Assembly (NCBI GenBank): GCA_963848825.1
Contig: CAWKFA010000010.1
Location: forward strand, 62,001-126,000
DNA: 64,000 nt
Direction: 5' to 3'
DNA from: CAVVSQ01 sp963848825
GTDB lineage: Bacteria > Planctomycetota > Planctomycetia > Gemmatales > Gemmataceae
Part shown: positions 49,637 to 58,779 of the stretch, in pieces
How the letters are laid out: each line of letters opens with the position of its first letter
How positions within the stretch are numbered: the first letter of the stretch is position 1
Position numbers and translations under genes: made by a program
Notes under the pieces: model-generated
Seen by the model: the letters and a program-made list of their open reading frames with translations, nothing else
Database searches by the model: none
Told to the model about the DNA's origin: nothing

Positions 49637-50095
49637 TCAGGAATTGAATAAACGGCCGATAAGGATGCCGACAATCAAAGTGACCAGCGTCAACGCCACA
49701 TAGACCCAGGTTTGATAATTGGCGGGCCTGGATTTCTTGACGCGCGGCGGCTTTTTATTGGGATCGTCCACCTTGCAAGCTTCGCGACAATTTCTGCAGG
49801 TTATCTTTTTGCCCGCCAGGTCGGCGCTTACCTGGTAGCTTTCCGAGCAGAACGGGCAGGTGAACGGTACTTCCCGGCCATCGCCCTTGGCCGTGGCGAT
49901 CACTTCCTCGACGATCTTGTCTTCGTGTTGTACTGGCGCGGCGAAGAGCACCTTGGCGGCGTAGCTCTCCATCTTGTCCTGCGTCAATGGGACCATGACT
50001 TGTTGGCACCGGGCGCATTGAATTTCCCGGCCAACGAAATGATCGGGGACGGTCCCGACATGGCCGCAAGAGGAGCATTGAATTTGCAGTGGCAC
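49637..50095 (-). CDS. Zinc-ribbon protein with C-terminal membrane anchor
   Basis: 152 residues. Four CxxC pairs form two zinc ribbons: QCSSCGHVG with QCARCQQ, and TCPFCSES with TCRNCREAC. A basic segment (KKPPRVKKSRPAN) is followed by one transmembrane helix (TWVYVALTLVTLIVGILIG). The zinc ribbons are probably cytoplasmic and tethered to the membrane. This architecture is frequent in planctomycetes and of unknown function. Confidence 0.78.
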   Translation of the reverse strand: MPLQIQCSSCGHVGTVPDHFVGREIQCARCQQVMVPLTQDKMESYAAKVLFAAPVQHEDKIVEEVIATAKGDGREVPFTCPFCSESYQVSADLAGKKITCRNCREACKVDDPNKKPPRVKKSRPANYQTWVYVALTLVTLIVGILIGRLFNS

Positions 50096-50138
50096 GGAGC
50101 GCTCGGGGTATTAAGTGCTGTTCAGCCACGCCTCTTGC

Positions 50139-50159
50139 CCGAAGTCATTTCGACTTCGG
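50139..50159. repeat. Short inverted repeat
   Basis: CCGAAGTC - ATTTC - GACTTCGG, an eight-base perfect stem, in the region upstream of the zinc-ribbon gene. Not followed by T residues. Could be an operator or a hairpin in the leader; not assigned. Confidence 0.4.
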
Positions 50160-50330
50160 CGACGCCTAAAATCCGGCGCCGTACGCGTGAAGGAACAGTT
50201 GTCGTCTCTGTTGATTATCCGCGTGCCGTGGGTCGCTGTCTAGTAGGCCCGCGAATGACTTCGAAGTGCGCGAAAAAAGGGCCGGGCCCCACCTCTCCCG
50301 TAGCGTGGAACCCGAGCCCAACGTTCAAGC

Positions 50331-50525
50331 CTACAGTCTTCGGCTGTAATTCACCAAGAGAAGGGCCAGGCCGCGCAGGTGGTCAATCGAGATGCCCATT
50401 GCCAGTTCTCTTGCTTGCTGACTTCGTCCTTGCTGAACGAGGTCGGCGACCTCCCAATAAGTCTGGAAAGCAGCTTCAGCCATGCGATAGGCCTCCAAAG
50501 GAGAGGTAGTGTGTAAGAGATACAA
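50331..50525 (-). CDS. Possible small protein, unknown
   Basis: A 64-codon frame, starting with TTG or an internal ATG, reading MAEAAFQTYWEVADLVQQGR and LRGLALLLVNYSRRL. The composition is protein-like and helical. No ribosome site is convincing and it has no recognisable relative; it could be a truncated gene. Confidence 0.35.
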   Translation of the reverse strand: MYLLHTTSPLEAYRMAEAAFQTYWEVADLVQQGRSQQARELAMGISIDHLRGLALLLVNYSRRL

Positions 50526-50863
50526 TCCTTGCCCACGCGCAAAGGTCGGGCAGGGGGGCGTGCGGAAATTTCACGCGCTATTTCAGTTTTTGCCTGGTTC
50601 CTCCCGCGTGTCGAGCAAGTCGCGTAGACTGGCCCTGAACCTCCCAAGTTTTCCAGGACGCCCAGCAGAAATAGGTTCACAGCGGAAACAGGTTCATAGC
50701 GGCAGGCGGACGAAAGTACGCGAGCACATCCTGGCTAGCCCTGGCAGCGCTGGCTGTCGCTCGCCGTTTCAATTCGTCGGGGGTATAACGAACTCAGCCG
50801 CGGCCATGGCCGCTCCCCTGTACCAGCAACAGCCGGCCGCACGCCGGCGATGGAGACCCTCTC
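50526..50863. other. Intergenic region before the ThuA-like gene
   Basis: No gene recognised. The segment at 50676-50705 has a near-duplicate phrase (ATAGGTTCACAGCGGAAACAGGTTCATAGCGG region). It presumably contains the promoter of the ThuA-like gene, but no clear -35/-10 pair is evident. Confidence 0.4.
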
Positions 50864-51717
50864 ATGACGCGTTCTTCGTTCTGGCTCCGCATCACCGTTA
50901 CATTTAGTTTTTTGGGCATTCTTGGGCTCGGCTTCGGCGGCAGGCTCGCCGCGGACGATGCCCAAAAGCCGATCCGCGCTTTATTAGTCATCGGTGGTTG
51001 CTGCCACGATTATGAAAAACAAAAGGACCTTATCACCAAAGGAATTTCCGCCCGCGCCAACGTTCAGTGGACCATCGCCTACGATCCGGATAAAGGGACC
51101 AAGCACCTGAACCCCGTTTACGAGTCGGCCGATTGGGCGAAGAAGTACGATGTTATCGTCCATGATGAGTGCACCGCCGATGTGAAAGACCTCGCCCTCA
51201 TCAATCGCATTCTCGAGCCGCATCGCCAGGGCTTGCCGGGAGTGGTGCTTCATTGCGCCATGCACTGCTATCGCAGCGAGGGTTGGCCCAAGATGACCAC
51301 CCCCTGGTTCGAATTCACGGGACTCGCCACCACCGGCCATGGCGCCAGTTGCCGATCGCTCTTACCTTCCTCGACAAGGACAATCCGGTGACCAAGGGGC
51401 AAAGCGATTGGACAACCATCAACGAGGAGCTTTACAACAACACTGCCGGCAAGGTCGAGAGCACCGCGACACCCCTTATTCGGGGCAAGCAAACGTCGAA
51501 AAATAAAACCGGGAAGGAAAATACCACGGAAACGGTCGTGGCCTGGACTAACATGTACAAGGGCAAAACTAAAGTCTTCGGAACCACCCTGGGCCATAAC
51601 AACGCGACCGTGAACGACCCGCGTTACCTCGACCTCATCACGCGCGGCTTGCTCTGGTCCGTCGACAAGCTCGAGCCTTCCTACCTCCAGCCCGCCAAAA
51701 ATGTGCTAATCGATTAG
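50864..51717 (+). CDS. ThuA-domain exported protein (one frameshift)
   Basis: About 285 residues: signal peptide (FLGILGLGFGGRLAADD), then a ThuA-like domain with RALLVIGGCCHDYEKQK, YDVIVHDECTADVKD, GVVLHCAMHCYR and TPWFEFTGLATTGHGA. At 51345-51346 a C run is apparently one base short; the natural frame continues QLPIALTFLDKDNPVTKGQ, WTNMYKGKTKVFGTTLGHNN and DPRYLDLITRGLLWSVDKL. ThuA proteins belong to the glutamine-amidotransferase-like fold and are linked to sugar oxidation or trehalose use. Likely extracytoplasmic. Ends at a strong terminator. Confidence 0.88.
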
Positions 51718-51735
51718 CCATTCGCCGAAACCAAA

Positions 51736-51769
51736 AAGAGAGGCCGGGCTCATTAGCCCGGCCTCTCTT
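51736..51769 (+). terminator. Rho-independent terminator after the ThuA-like gene
   Basis: GAGAGGCCGGGCT, a four-base loop CATT, and AGCCCGGCCTCTC form a perfect 13-pair stem, extended by AA/TT. It is followed by TTCGTTT. About 20 bases after the stop codon; it can also serve the convergent sodC transcript (preceded by AAAAA on that strand's downstream side). Confidence 0.9.
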
Positions 51770-51847
51770 CGTTTGCCAATTGTTAATGGCCCGGCAGTCG
51801 AATTCTCGGCTGACGGGCCAGGGTTAATCGACAGCAAACTAAATGTC

Positions 51848-52387
51848 CTATTTCGCCGCCCCAATTACTCCCTGGGCCACACGGCCACCCGCGTCGCCGG
51901 TCGGCTGCGTCTTCAAGTCATCCGCTTTGGCGTGCACGATCAGGCCGTGACCGATGACGGAGTGCTTGCCGTGTAGGCGAATCATTTTATCGGTCATATT
52001 GATCGTGGCCTTACCGCTGGCATCCGCCTCGATGTTGCCAAGATCGCCGATGTGGCGCTCCTTGTCGTGCGGGGCGCCATGTTTCTCCTTGTCCGGATTG
52101 AAATGACCGCCGGTCGCCATACCGTCGGCCGAGCTCACGTCGCCGAATTCGTGGACGTGGAAGCCGTGTTTGCCCGGCGTCAAACCCGTAATCTGGCCAG
52201 CGATTTCGACGGCGTCCCCCTTCACGGTGAACGTTACCGTGCCCATGACCTTGCTGTCCTTGGTCGGCCACAGGACGCAGATCGCCTTCTGGGGACCGTC
52301 CTCCTTGGGCGGCTGAGCATTCAGGGGCAAGAAGGTGAAGCCAAGCAAAACGACTCCGAGCGCTGTACATTTCTTGAGGCATGTCAT
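51848..52387 (-). CDS. sodC: Cu/Zn superoxide dismutase, exported
   Basis: 179 residues with a signal peptide (GVVLLGFTFLPLNAQ). All metal ligands are present: HGFHVHEFGD, GGHFNP, EKHGAP, ERHIGDLGN and the signature GHGLIVHAKADDL; the active-site Arg is in GGRVAQGVIG. It detoxifies superoxide in the periplasm. The two Cys that form the conserved intrasubunit disulfide are absent (Gln replaces the second); only one Cys remains in the mature protein. The start follows AAGGGAGATCTCTC. Monocistronic. Confidence 0.93.
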   Translation of the reverse strand: MTCLKKCTALGVVLLGFTFLPLNAQPPKEDGPQKAICVLWPTKDSKVMGTVTFTVKGDAVEIAGQITGLTPGKHGFHVHEFGDVSSADGMATGGHFNPDKEKHGAPHDKERHIGDLGNIEADASGKATINMTDKMIRLHGKHSVIGHGLIVHAKADDLKTQPTGDAGGRVAQGVIGAAK

Positions 52388-52627
52388 GAGAGATCTCCCT
52401 TAGAAAGATGACCTTTAAACAGCGGACGCCGTCAACGGTTAGCGCGGCCGAAGGCATTTTAAGGAAAAGAGGCGCACTCAGCCAACCACCGCTGAGGAGC
52501 AGTTCTTTACTGAGCTTTCGCGGCGCGTTTTTTGACTCCGGACGATTCCAAACCTATGCTTTTGATGCCTGGACCCGTTTGCCCGTTCATTGGTCCAGCG
52601 TCCTGGCGGAAAAGAGGAGGCCTCTTT

Positions 52628-52999
52628 GTGCTCGAAAAACTGATCCCCATCGAAGCGGATTTGACCCTACTTCGTTCCCAAATGCCCACCAAACGACGTC
52701 AATCACGGCGTTTTCGCTGCAACCTGGCCACCATGGCCAAGCTGCAATTACCCGACTCGGACACCACGCAGGTCACCTGGGCTTACAACCTGTCGCTGGG
52801 CGGCGTTGGCCTCAATGCCTCCGCCGAGCTCCCCGTGGACCAGAAAATCATTATTCATTTCAAAACCATCGATAACGAAATTCACTCCGTGCCCGCGAAA
52901 ATCATCTTTTGCCGCCTGGAGATCGACCGCACCTGGCGTATCGGTTGCGCTTTCGACGAACCTCTCTCGCAGACAGCCATGGATGCCCTTCTTAATTGA
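52628..52999 (+). CDS. PilZ-domain protein
   Basis: About 123 residues. Motifs are RRQSRRFRCN (RxxxR) followed by AYNLSLGGVGLNA (N-x-S-x-x-G), the cyclic-di-GMP binding signature of PilZ domains; then IIFCRLEIDRTWRIGCAF. Stand-alone PilZ proteins usually transmit c-di-GMP levels to motility or exopolysaccharide systems. The GTG at 52628 is chosen because AGGAGG lies seven bases upstream. An ATG at 52682 would leave only the minimal domain. Confidence 0.83.
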   Translation: MLEKLIPIEADLTLLRSQMPTKRRQSRRFRCNLATMAKLQLPDSDTTQVTWAYNLSLGGVGLNASAELPVDQKIIIHFKTIDNEIHSVPAKIIFCRLEIDRTWRIGCAFDEPLSQTAMDALLN

Positions 53000-53114
53000 C
53001 GGCTTTGCCACTTGCTGACCGCCGAGTGGCCCGCTAGCATGGACGCCAGCCCCCTGGCGCGGGACCTACCAGCAACCTACCTCCGCGCCATGGCCGGCAA
53101 CTACGGAGGGAACC

Positions 53115-54122
53115 ATGAAAGTGGTCGAGCTGCGCAATTCTTTTGGCCTGGAATCTTTTGCCGTCGCCGAACGCCCCGAGCCGACACCCGGGCCCGGTCA
53201 GGTTCTGCTCAAGATGAAGGCTTTTTCGCTCAACTACCGGGACTTGATGGTCGCCAAGGGAATGTACAATCCCAAGCTCAAGTTTCCCTTCGTACCACTA
53301 TCGGACGGCGTCGGCGAAGTTGTCGGCGTTGGCGCCGGCGTGACACGCGTCAAGCCGGGCACACGCGTTGCCGGCCTGTTCGTGCAAAAATGGCTCGCCG
53401 GCGATCTCACCGAGTCCATCTTCAAGTCCGCCCTGGGTGGCGGCGTGGAAGGCTTGCTGGCGGAATATGCCGTTTTGGATGCCGATGGCGTCACGCCCGT
53501 ACCCGAACACCTCACCGACGAGGAGGCAGCCACGCTGCCCTGTGCCGCCCTCACCGCCTGGAACGCCCTGGTCACGCAGGGACACATCAAGGCCGGCGAC
53601 AGCGTGCTGATTCAGGGAACCGGCGGCGTATCGCTGTTCGCCCTGCAGTTCGCCAGGATGCACGGCGCCCGCGTCATCGCGACCTCAAGCAGCGACGCCA
53701 AGCTCGACCGGGTTCGTGCCCTGGGTGCGGCCGATGGCATTAACTACAAGACGACACCGGACTGGGAAGAGAAGGTGCGTGCCCTGACGACTCAGGGCGT
53801 CGATCATGTCGTCGAAGTGGGCGGGGCCGGCACGCTCGCCAAATCGCTGCGTGCCGTCCGTCTGGGCGGCACGATCAGCTTGATCGGCGTGCTTGCCGGG
53901 GTCACCAGCCAGGTGAATCCGATGCCCATCCTCATGAAGCATGTTCGCGTGCAAGGGATTTTCGTCGGCAGTCGTGAAATGTTCGAAGCCATGAGCCGGG
54001 CGGTGGCCCTCCACCAGCTACGCCCGGTCGTGGACAAGGTCTTTCCCATGAACCAGCTGCGGGAAGCTCTGCAACACCTCGAGAGCGGCGCTCATTTCGG
54101 CAAAGTCTGCCTCAAGGTATAG
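53115..54122 (+). CDS. MDR-family NAD(P)-dependent alcohol dehydrogenase/quinone oxidoreductase
   Basis: An intact 335-residue medium-chain dehydrogenase: SLNYRDLMVAKGMY, FVPLSDGVGEVVGVGAGVTR, EEAATLPCAALTAWNAL, and the Rossmann motif QGTGGVSLFALQFARMHGA. It lacks the structural zinc CxxCxxC loop and typical catalytic zinc residues, so it belongs to the zinc-free or quinone-oxidoreductase-like branch. Substrate unknown. ACGGAGGGAACC precedes the ATG. It ends two bases before the convergent DUF11 gene. Confidence 0.9.
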   Translation: MKVVELRNSFGLESFAVAERPEPTPGPGQVLLKMKAFSLNYRDLMVAKGMYNPKLKFPFVPLSDGVGEVVGVGAGVTRVKPGTRVAGLFVQKWLAGDLTESIFKSALGGGVEGLLAEYAVLDADGVTPVPEHLTDEEAATLPCAALTAWNALVTQGHIKAGDSVLIQGTGGVSLFALQFARMHGARVIATSSSDAKLDRVRALGAADGINYKTTPDWEEKVRALTTQGVDHVVEVGGAGTLAKSLRAVRLGGTISLIGVLAGVTSQVNPMPILMKHVRVQGIFVGSREMFEAMSRAVALHQLRPVVDKVFPMNQLREALQHLESGAHFGKVCLKV

Positions 54123-54124
54123 GC

Positions 54125-55631
54125 TCAGGGCTGGTAGGGCCGTGTCATGCTCATATCGCGTATGGTCGGGCCCGGACCGGACGGAACGGGCTGCGGCCCG
54201 CCCGGAACAGGCTGCGGCCCGGCCGGTGCCACGCCCACGGGACTGGCTTCTTCACCATAAACGCGCGTGCTTTCTTCCTGAATGACCGCGCCTTTTTCGA
54301 GCTGGTCGGCCACCATTTCGATGCGGAAGCGAGCATCGATCGCCTCCCGGGCACCCTGCACATAGATGATGTAGTCCGACTTCGTGCCCGGCGCCAGCGT
54401 CGGCAAGGGCTCGAACAACAGCACGTGTTTGCCGGGCCGCGGCTCGCCAAGCTTGTGGTTCACCCCGGCCTTGGCGCGCGTCAACGTGACCGAATCGGGA
54501 ATGATGGCCGTGAGCCGCAGGTTGGTGATCGGCGCCGTCCCGATATTGCGAACCGTCACCGGATAGCTGGTGCCGCCGCCCACGGGGATTGGGTTGACGT
54601 CCTGGCCAAGCTCCAGGGACAAGGCCGATATGCCCGCAAACGTCGTGCAGAAATTCGCCTGGGCCTTGGCCCCCTTGTCGGCCAGGGCGATTGCTTTGTG
54701 GCACAACTGCCCAATGATGGGCGACTTGAGCGTCACTGCCATGGTCCGCTTCGCACCCGGCTCGAGCGTGCCCAGCAGCCAGGCAACCTTGCCCGCCAAA
54801 TGCTTGCCCTCTTCGCTGGCCCGCACGAAAATCGCCTTGTCCGCCATGTCGAAATCCACCAGCAAGTTCGTGGCGGCCACCTTGCCCTGGTTGGTGACCG
54901 TGACAAAATAGCTCGTCGGCACGTTCAGATATTGTTCCTTGGGGCCATCGATGGTCAGCACCGAGCTGATGCGCCTCATCGAACTTGGGCTTCGCTGGGA
55001 TGTCCTTATCACCGGGGATGCGCGGCATCGGAATCACCTCCGGCTCGCGGGGCAGGGTGCCGTCGCCGCCCCGCGCCAGCCGGGTCGTGACGCACTGGCC
55101 ATGCTCGAAGGCCACGCGCGTGCAGTTGCGGACGTCGGCCTCATTCGTGGGCTGCAAAATAAGCGTGATATCAAAGCAGCCGCCTGGTTTCATCGTCCCC
55201 AGTCGCCACTCGAGCTCCGGCTCCTTGACATGCGGCTCCGGACTGGCCCGCACCAGCCGGGCATTGGCCGGCAGCAGGTTTTTCACGACCACGTGATGCG
55301 CCTCCGCCGCCGAGTCGTTATCCACACGAATGCGATATTCGATGGGCTCGCCTGGCTTGCCCATGGCAGGCACCCGTACCTTTACCTTGACCACAGGCGT
55401 GGGCGGATCACTTGGTTCCATGTCGGCCGCGGGCGGGCAGGGGTCCTCCATTTGCAAAACGAAGCAAGCCGCCGGACAGGGCGGAAAGGGCACGAGCGGC
55501 GCCATGACGCCAGACGCCCAGGGGCACCCGGCTGGACATTGGGCGAACGCCGGACCGGTACTCGTCACCGGCACTACCGGCAAGAAAACCAGCAGGCTGG
55601 CAAAAAACGGAGCGCAAAGGGTGCGTTTCAT
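54125..55631 (-). CDS. DUF11/CARDB-like secreted protein (one frameshift)
   Basis: About 500 residues. Signal peptide (FASLLVFLPVVPVTSTGPAF), a Cys/Pro-rich segment (QCPAGCPWASG, PCPAACFVLQ), then at least three DUF11-type domains: EPIEYRIRVDNDSAAEAHHV, YFVTVTNQGKVAATNLLVDF and SYPVTVRNIGTAPITNLRLT. The frame breaks near 54980. The C-terminus is a Pro/Gly-rich repeat (GPQPVPGGPQPVPSGPGP). DUF11 proteins are cell-surface or wall-linked. The ATG at 55631 is chosen at the signal peptide. Monocistronic. Confidence 0.8.
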
Positions 55632-55877
55632 GGCTGACTTCAAGCTGGGAAAGCCAGGCAATTGCCGCCGTGGGAACGGAAATTGACTGTGACGCGATCC
55701 TTTTCAATTGTCCCAGCCCTACGGCCCGCTGTCTGTAGAAAAACCCCATCTCCATGCCACACAAAGGTTTGACAGGCCCGCAAAGTCGCCACGACCGGCG
55801 CCCTCGGCCCCGGTATCCCTTGCATAATCCTTTAAATCCGCTAGGATGATTTTCGTCGCGAGGGCAACCTCAAGACT

Positions 55878-55953
<76 letters not shown>

Positions 55954-55960
55954 TGCCGAT

Positions 55961-55998
55961 GGGAACATTCATCAGCGCTGGTGGATGTTCCCTTTTTC
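55961..55998 (+). terminator. Terminator after tRNA-Pro
   Basis: GGGAACAT and ATGTTCCC form an eight-pair stem, extended inside by TCA...TGG pairing around AGCGCT, followed by TTTTT. It begins eight bases after the tRNA. Confidence 0.85.
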
Positions 55999-56299
55999 AC
56001 GTCCCCTGCCGCATCACCGATTACCTAACAACCTCCCATTTTCCTGCCCTCTCCGTTACACCATCCCTGGACGAATCGCTCGTGTCCCAAGCGAGCACAC
56101 AGGCACGGCTTCGTCCGCAAGCCTTTGGCAGGTAATACCTTAAGCACTGTTTTTTTCCGCGTCTCACGGAACGGTGAGACACGGAAAGGCCCGCCTTCCC
56201 TGGAACAAACCAACGCTCTACCGTCCGCGCCTGCCCATGCTCCCGAACACAAGCTCGATGCCCGGCCTGAGCGTGTCCAGGAACCGGGAGGGCCAAACG

Positions 56300-56396
56300 G
56301 TGTCCCCTCGATCCGGACCTGAGCGCGGGTGGTTCCGTCGTCGGTCTGGTAGAGCAAAAATTCGCCTGGGTTGCTCGGGACGAGTTCATCCGCCAC
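56300..56396 (-). pseudogene. Remnant of a RhuM-like gene start
   Basis: The GTG at 56396 opens ADELVPSNPGEFLLYQTDDG and then TTRAQVRIEG, like the N-terminus of RhuM/virulence-type proteins found beside type I restriction systems. Similarity stops after about 30 residues, and what follows is Gly/Arg/Ser-rich and not protein-like. The first codon lies four bases after the hsdS-like stop, as expected for a former operon. Confidence 0.5.
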
Positions 56397-56399
56397 GTT

Positions 56400-56468
56400 T
56401 CATACCTCCCCTGCCGACGGGAATAGCTGCTGCATCAGCCCCTTCTTGTGAGTCTGGGGTGTACTTCC
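56400..56468 (-). pseudogene. Remnant of hsdS 3' end
   Basis: Reads GSTPQTHKKGLMQQLFPSAGEV and a stop. THKKGLMQQLFP is the typical C-terminus of the HsdS specificity subunit of type I restriction-modification systems. It is directly preceded on the same strand by the hsdM 5' remnant, with the remainder of both genes missing. Confidence 0.65.
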
Positions 56469-56482
56469 GCCTTTATGCCGGA

Positions 56483-56533
56483 GCCGCGCAGCTTATCCGC
56501 CATGGCCCAGAGGGTCTTGCCTAGTTCCGTCAT
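56483..56533 (-). pseudogene. Remnant of hsdM 5' end, copy 1
   Basis: Encodes MTELGKTLWAMADKLRG, the typical start of the type I methyltransferase subunit HsdM. The similarity ends abruptly at RG, where the sequence passes into the hsdS remnant. An intact HsdM would be about 500 residues. Confidence 0.65.
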
Positions 56534-56586
56534 TGCGGGTCTCCGACTTTGGCCCTGAAAGGGCCGTTCTGTCAGCCCCACCCTAA

Positions 56587-56610
56587 GGGTGGGGTGGGGT
56601 GGGGTGGGGT
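56587..56610 (+). repeat. G-rich tract, possible quadruplex
   Basis: GGGTGGGGTGGGGTGGGGT carries four or more G-runs with one-base loops, a quadruplex-forming pattern. A matching tract is at 57412-57435. Confidence 0.6.
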
Positions 56611-56656
56611 GAACGACGCGATCTTCCCCGACCCTGAAAGGGCCGTTCATCGGCTT

Positions 56657-57109
56657 TCAATCCCACACGTACCGTTCATCCCACTCGATGCCGTATCGAC
56701 GCAACCATTCTCGCAATTCGTCTTGAAACGATTTCTTCTCGTGATGTTCCGGTTGCTTGCGGATGTATTCCCGCACGGCCTCCACGCTCGATTGGCTCAC
56801 TGAAAAGACCGCGTACCCGCCCTGCCAATGAAATGGCTCTGGCAATCCCCGCGTTTGGTTCACCCATGCTGATGAGGCCGACTTGATCTTCCCCACCGCA
56901 TCGGCGATCGTGATCGTGCGTCCGAGTTGAAAGAGCATATGCACATGATCCGCGACGCCGCCGACGATGAGCGATTGGCACCCGAGGTTGTTCGCGGCGC
57001 CGCCCAGAACATGAAATAGTTCGTCCCGCCATGCGTCTGCCAACATCGGTTCGCGGTTCTTCGTCGAAAAGATGGCGTGAATGTACACCTTCGCCAGGGA
57101 TTGAGGCAT
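56657..57109 (-). CDS. REP-associated tyrosine transposase (RAYT, Y1/IS200-like), copy 2
   Basis: An intact 150-residue transposase, MPQSLAKVYIHAIFSTKNRE, HUH motif in GGVADHVHMLFQLGRTI, candidate catalytic Tyr in VREYIRKQPEHHEK, end YGIEWDERYVWD. Clearly related to copy 1 at 6556-7011 but diverged. GAAACGTCC precedes it. It is flanked by CCCTGAAAGGGCC-type palindromes and a pair of 177-base direct repeats, different from the REP family around copy 1. Confidence 0.92.
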   Translation of the reverse strand: MPQSLAKVYIHAIFSTKNREPMLADAWRDELFHVLGGAANNLGCQSLIVGGVADHVHMLFQLGRTITIADAVGKIKSASSAWVNQTRGLPEPFHWQGGYAVFSVSQSSVEAVREYIRKQPEHHEKKSFQDELREWLRRYGIEWDERYVWD

Positions 57110-57258
57110 GGACGTTTCCTCCGAGCGAGATGATGAACGACCCTTTCAGGATCGGATTTGTCGCGTGTCCAGGAACCCAGGGCTTCGCCCTGGGCTGATA
57201 GAAATGGCCTTTCAGGCCGAAAATCAAGGGCGACTTCACGCGGTAACCGACGGAGATA

Positions 57259-57435
57259 ATCAGCCCCTTCTTGTGCGTCTGGGGTGTACTTCCACGTTTT
57301 GCGCCGGACCGCGCAGCTGATCCGCGATGGCCCAGAGGGTCTTACCTAGTTCCGTCATTGCGGGTCTCAGACTTTGGCCCTGAAAGGGCCGTTCTGTCAG
57401 CCCCACCCGAAGGGTGGGGTGGGGTGGGGTGGGGT
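57259..57435. repeat. Right 177-base direct repeat around RAYT 2
   Basis: Second copy of 56434-56610. Contains a shortened hsdS scar (57259-57293, STPQTHKKGL), the hsdM start (57308-57358), the GGCCCTGAAAGGGCC palindrome and the G-rich tract (57412-57435). Confidence 0.85.
57308..57358 (-). pseudogene. Remnant of hsdM 5' end, copy 2
   Basis: Encodes MTELGKTLWAIADQLRG, the same hsdM N-terminus as 56483-56533, cut at the same residue and joined to the same hsdS end. Two substitutions differ from copy 1. Confidence 0.65.
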
Positions 57436-57490
57436 TGCCGCTCGCCATCCTCCGCTGGCAAGGGAATCTTGGCGGCGCCGCCATTTATTC

Positions 57491-58779
57491 TTAGAATTTG
57501 ACTGCCACACCCACGTTAATGCCTTGCGCCAGAAGCCCGTCCCGTTAAATTGCGGTTCCGGACGCGCGGCTCCGACCAATCCTGGCGGACCTCCAAGGAT
57601 GGCGGCGTTGGTGGTGAAGTTGAGCGTGCGGTCGATTTGATTGCCGGGCCGGACGACCTCGCTCATGTAGAGCAAATCGTAACCGACAAAAGCACTTATT
57701 CGATTCGTCAGATTGACCCCAAACTTGAGCTGAATATCCGGCACGACACAAAACTCGTCTCGGGTCCGTTGGCCGATGTTGGTGGACTGCGCGAAAATAC
57801 CTCCGCGCGTAGCGACCGGTGGCCCGCCCGGAAGGGTAGCGGAACTCACACCATTGATCGTGAAGGTTTCGTGATTGTCGCCAAAGGCGATTTTCGCCAC
57901 AAATGACGCGTAGAAACGACCATATTGAGTTGCCGCTTTCACGCCGACCTGGCCGCCATAGAACTGATTCCTCGTCTCGAAAGCATCGGCGGCCGAGTAG
58001 ACGAAGGCGCCGGGAACCGTTTCGTCGCTGACGATGGACAGGTTTTCGTGCAGTTGCAGATAGCGGAAGCCAGCCAGCAATGCCAGGTCGAGGTCTCGGT
58101 CGCGGCCTACCTTCAAGATCGCATTGCCTTCCGCTCCCCATAGATTCAGCGACGAAGTGAGCATTTGCCCGCCGTTGGCGAAACCGGGCTCCGCCAGGAC
58201 AAATGAGGATTCCCCCAAAGGAAAACCCACGCCGGGAGGTACGTTGACAAACGGTACGCGCAAGGCGGGGACGCCGGCCGCATTGGAGAATGTGCCGAAA
58301 CTTGCCGTGTGCGTTTGGAGCAAAAAGCCGCTGAACTCCGCCCCCAAGCGCTGGTCGCTGCTTAGCCAGCCGCCGATGCTGACGCGGCCGCCCAGAAAGG
58401 GGTTATAGCCGAGGTGATCCGGGGACAAAACCGTCGTGCCCGGCACACCGAGAGCGCCGCCGAAACCAGTTTTCGCCGACGTACTCCCGGGCGTAAACGT
58501 CGTGAGTGTCGGTACGGGCAAGGGCGTTCCTTTGACCCACCACGATAGGCCGTCTACACTTGCCCAAATGCGCGGGCCGCCTGGGGTGCATGGACACATG
58601 GGTGCGTAGGCACCTTCCGCACTGTTAATCGGCGGGCATTCGCACGGCGGCAATAGTACCGGCCGTTGGTATTCTGAAAATTCGGTCGCCGCATCCGGAG
58701 ATGCCGACGTGGTCTGGCCCGGCGCCGAGCCCGCGCAAACCAATAATGTGGCTAAAATGGCATGGTGTCGATTTAACAT
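57491..58779 (-). CDS. BBP7-family outer-membrane beta-barrel protein (one frameshift)
   Basis: About 430 residues. Signal peptide (AILATLLVCAGSAPGQ), a Cys/Pro-rich segment, then the BBP7 opening RIWASVDGLSWWVKGTPLPV and repeated barrel strands (GRVSIGGWLSSDQRLGAEFS, LLAGFRYLQLHENLSI, RISAFVGYDLLYMSEVVRPG). A missing base at 57532 shifts the C-terminus; the natural frame ends AQGINVGVAVKF at 57491, with the terminal Phe expected for an outer-membrane protein. The ATG at 58779 follows AAGGAGCCTGCAA. This family is characteristic of planctomycetes. Confidence 0.9.

Larger units (their letters stand above)
56434..56610. repeat. Left 177-base direct repeat around RAYT 2
   Basis: Matches 57259-57435 over equal length with scattered substitutions, same orientation. 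It contains the hsdS and hsdM scars, the palindrome GGCCCTGAAAGGGCC, and a (GGGGT)n tract. Confidence 0.85.

Noticed and set aside
50351..50680. Minus-strand frame of 109 codons in the intergenic region
   Set aside because: No ribosome site, no conserved pattern, and composition unlike neighbouring proteins.
57397..57530. C-terminal extension of the BBP7 protein (Trp/Lys/Arg-rich and Pro-rich)
   Set aside because: It reads through a frameshift at 57532 into the G-rich tract; the natural frame ends with a barrel-type terminal Phe at 57491.
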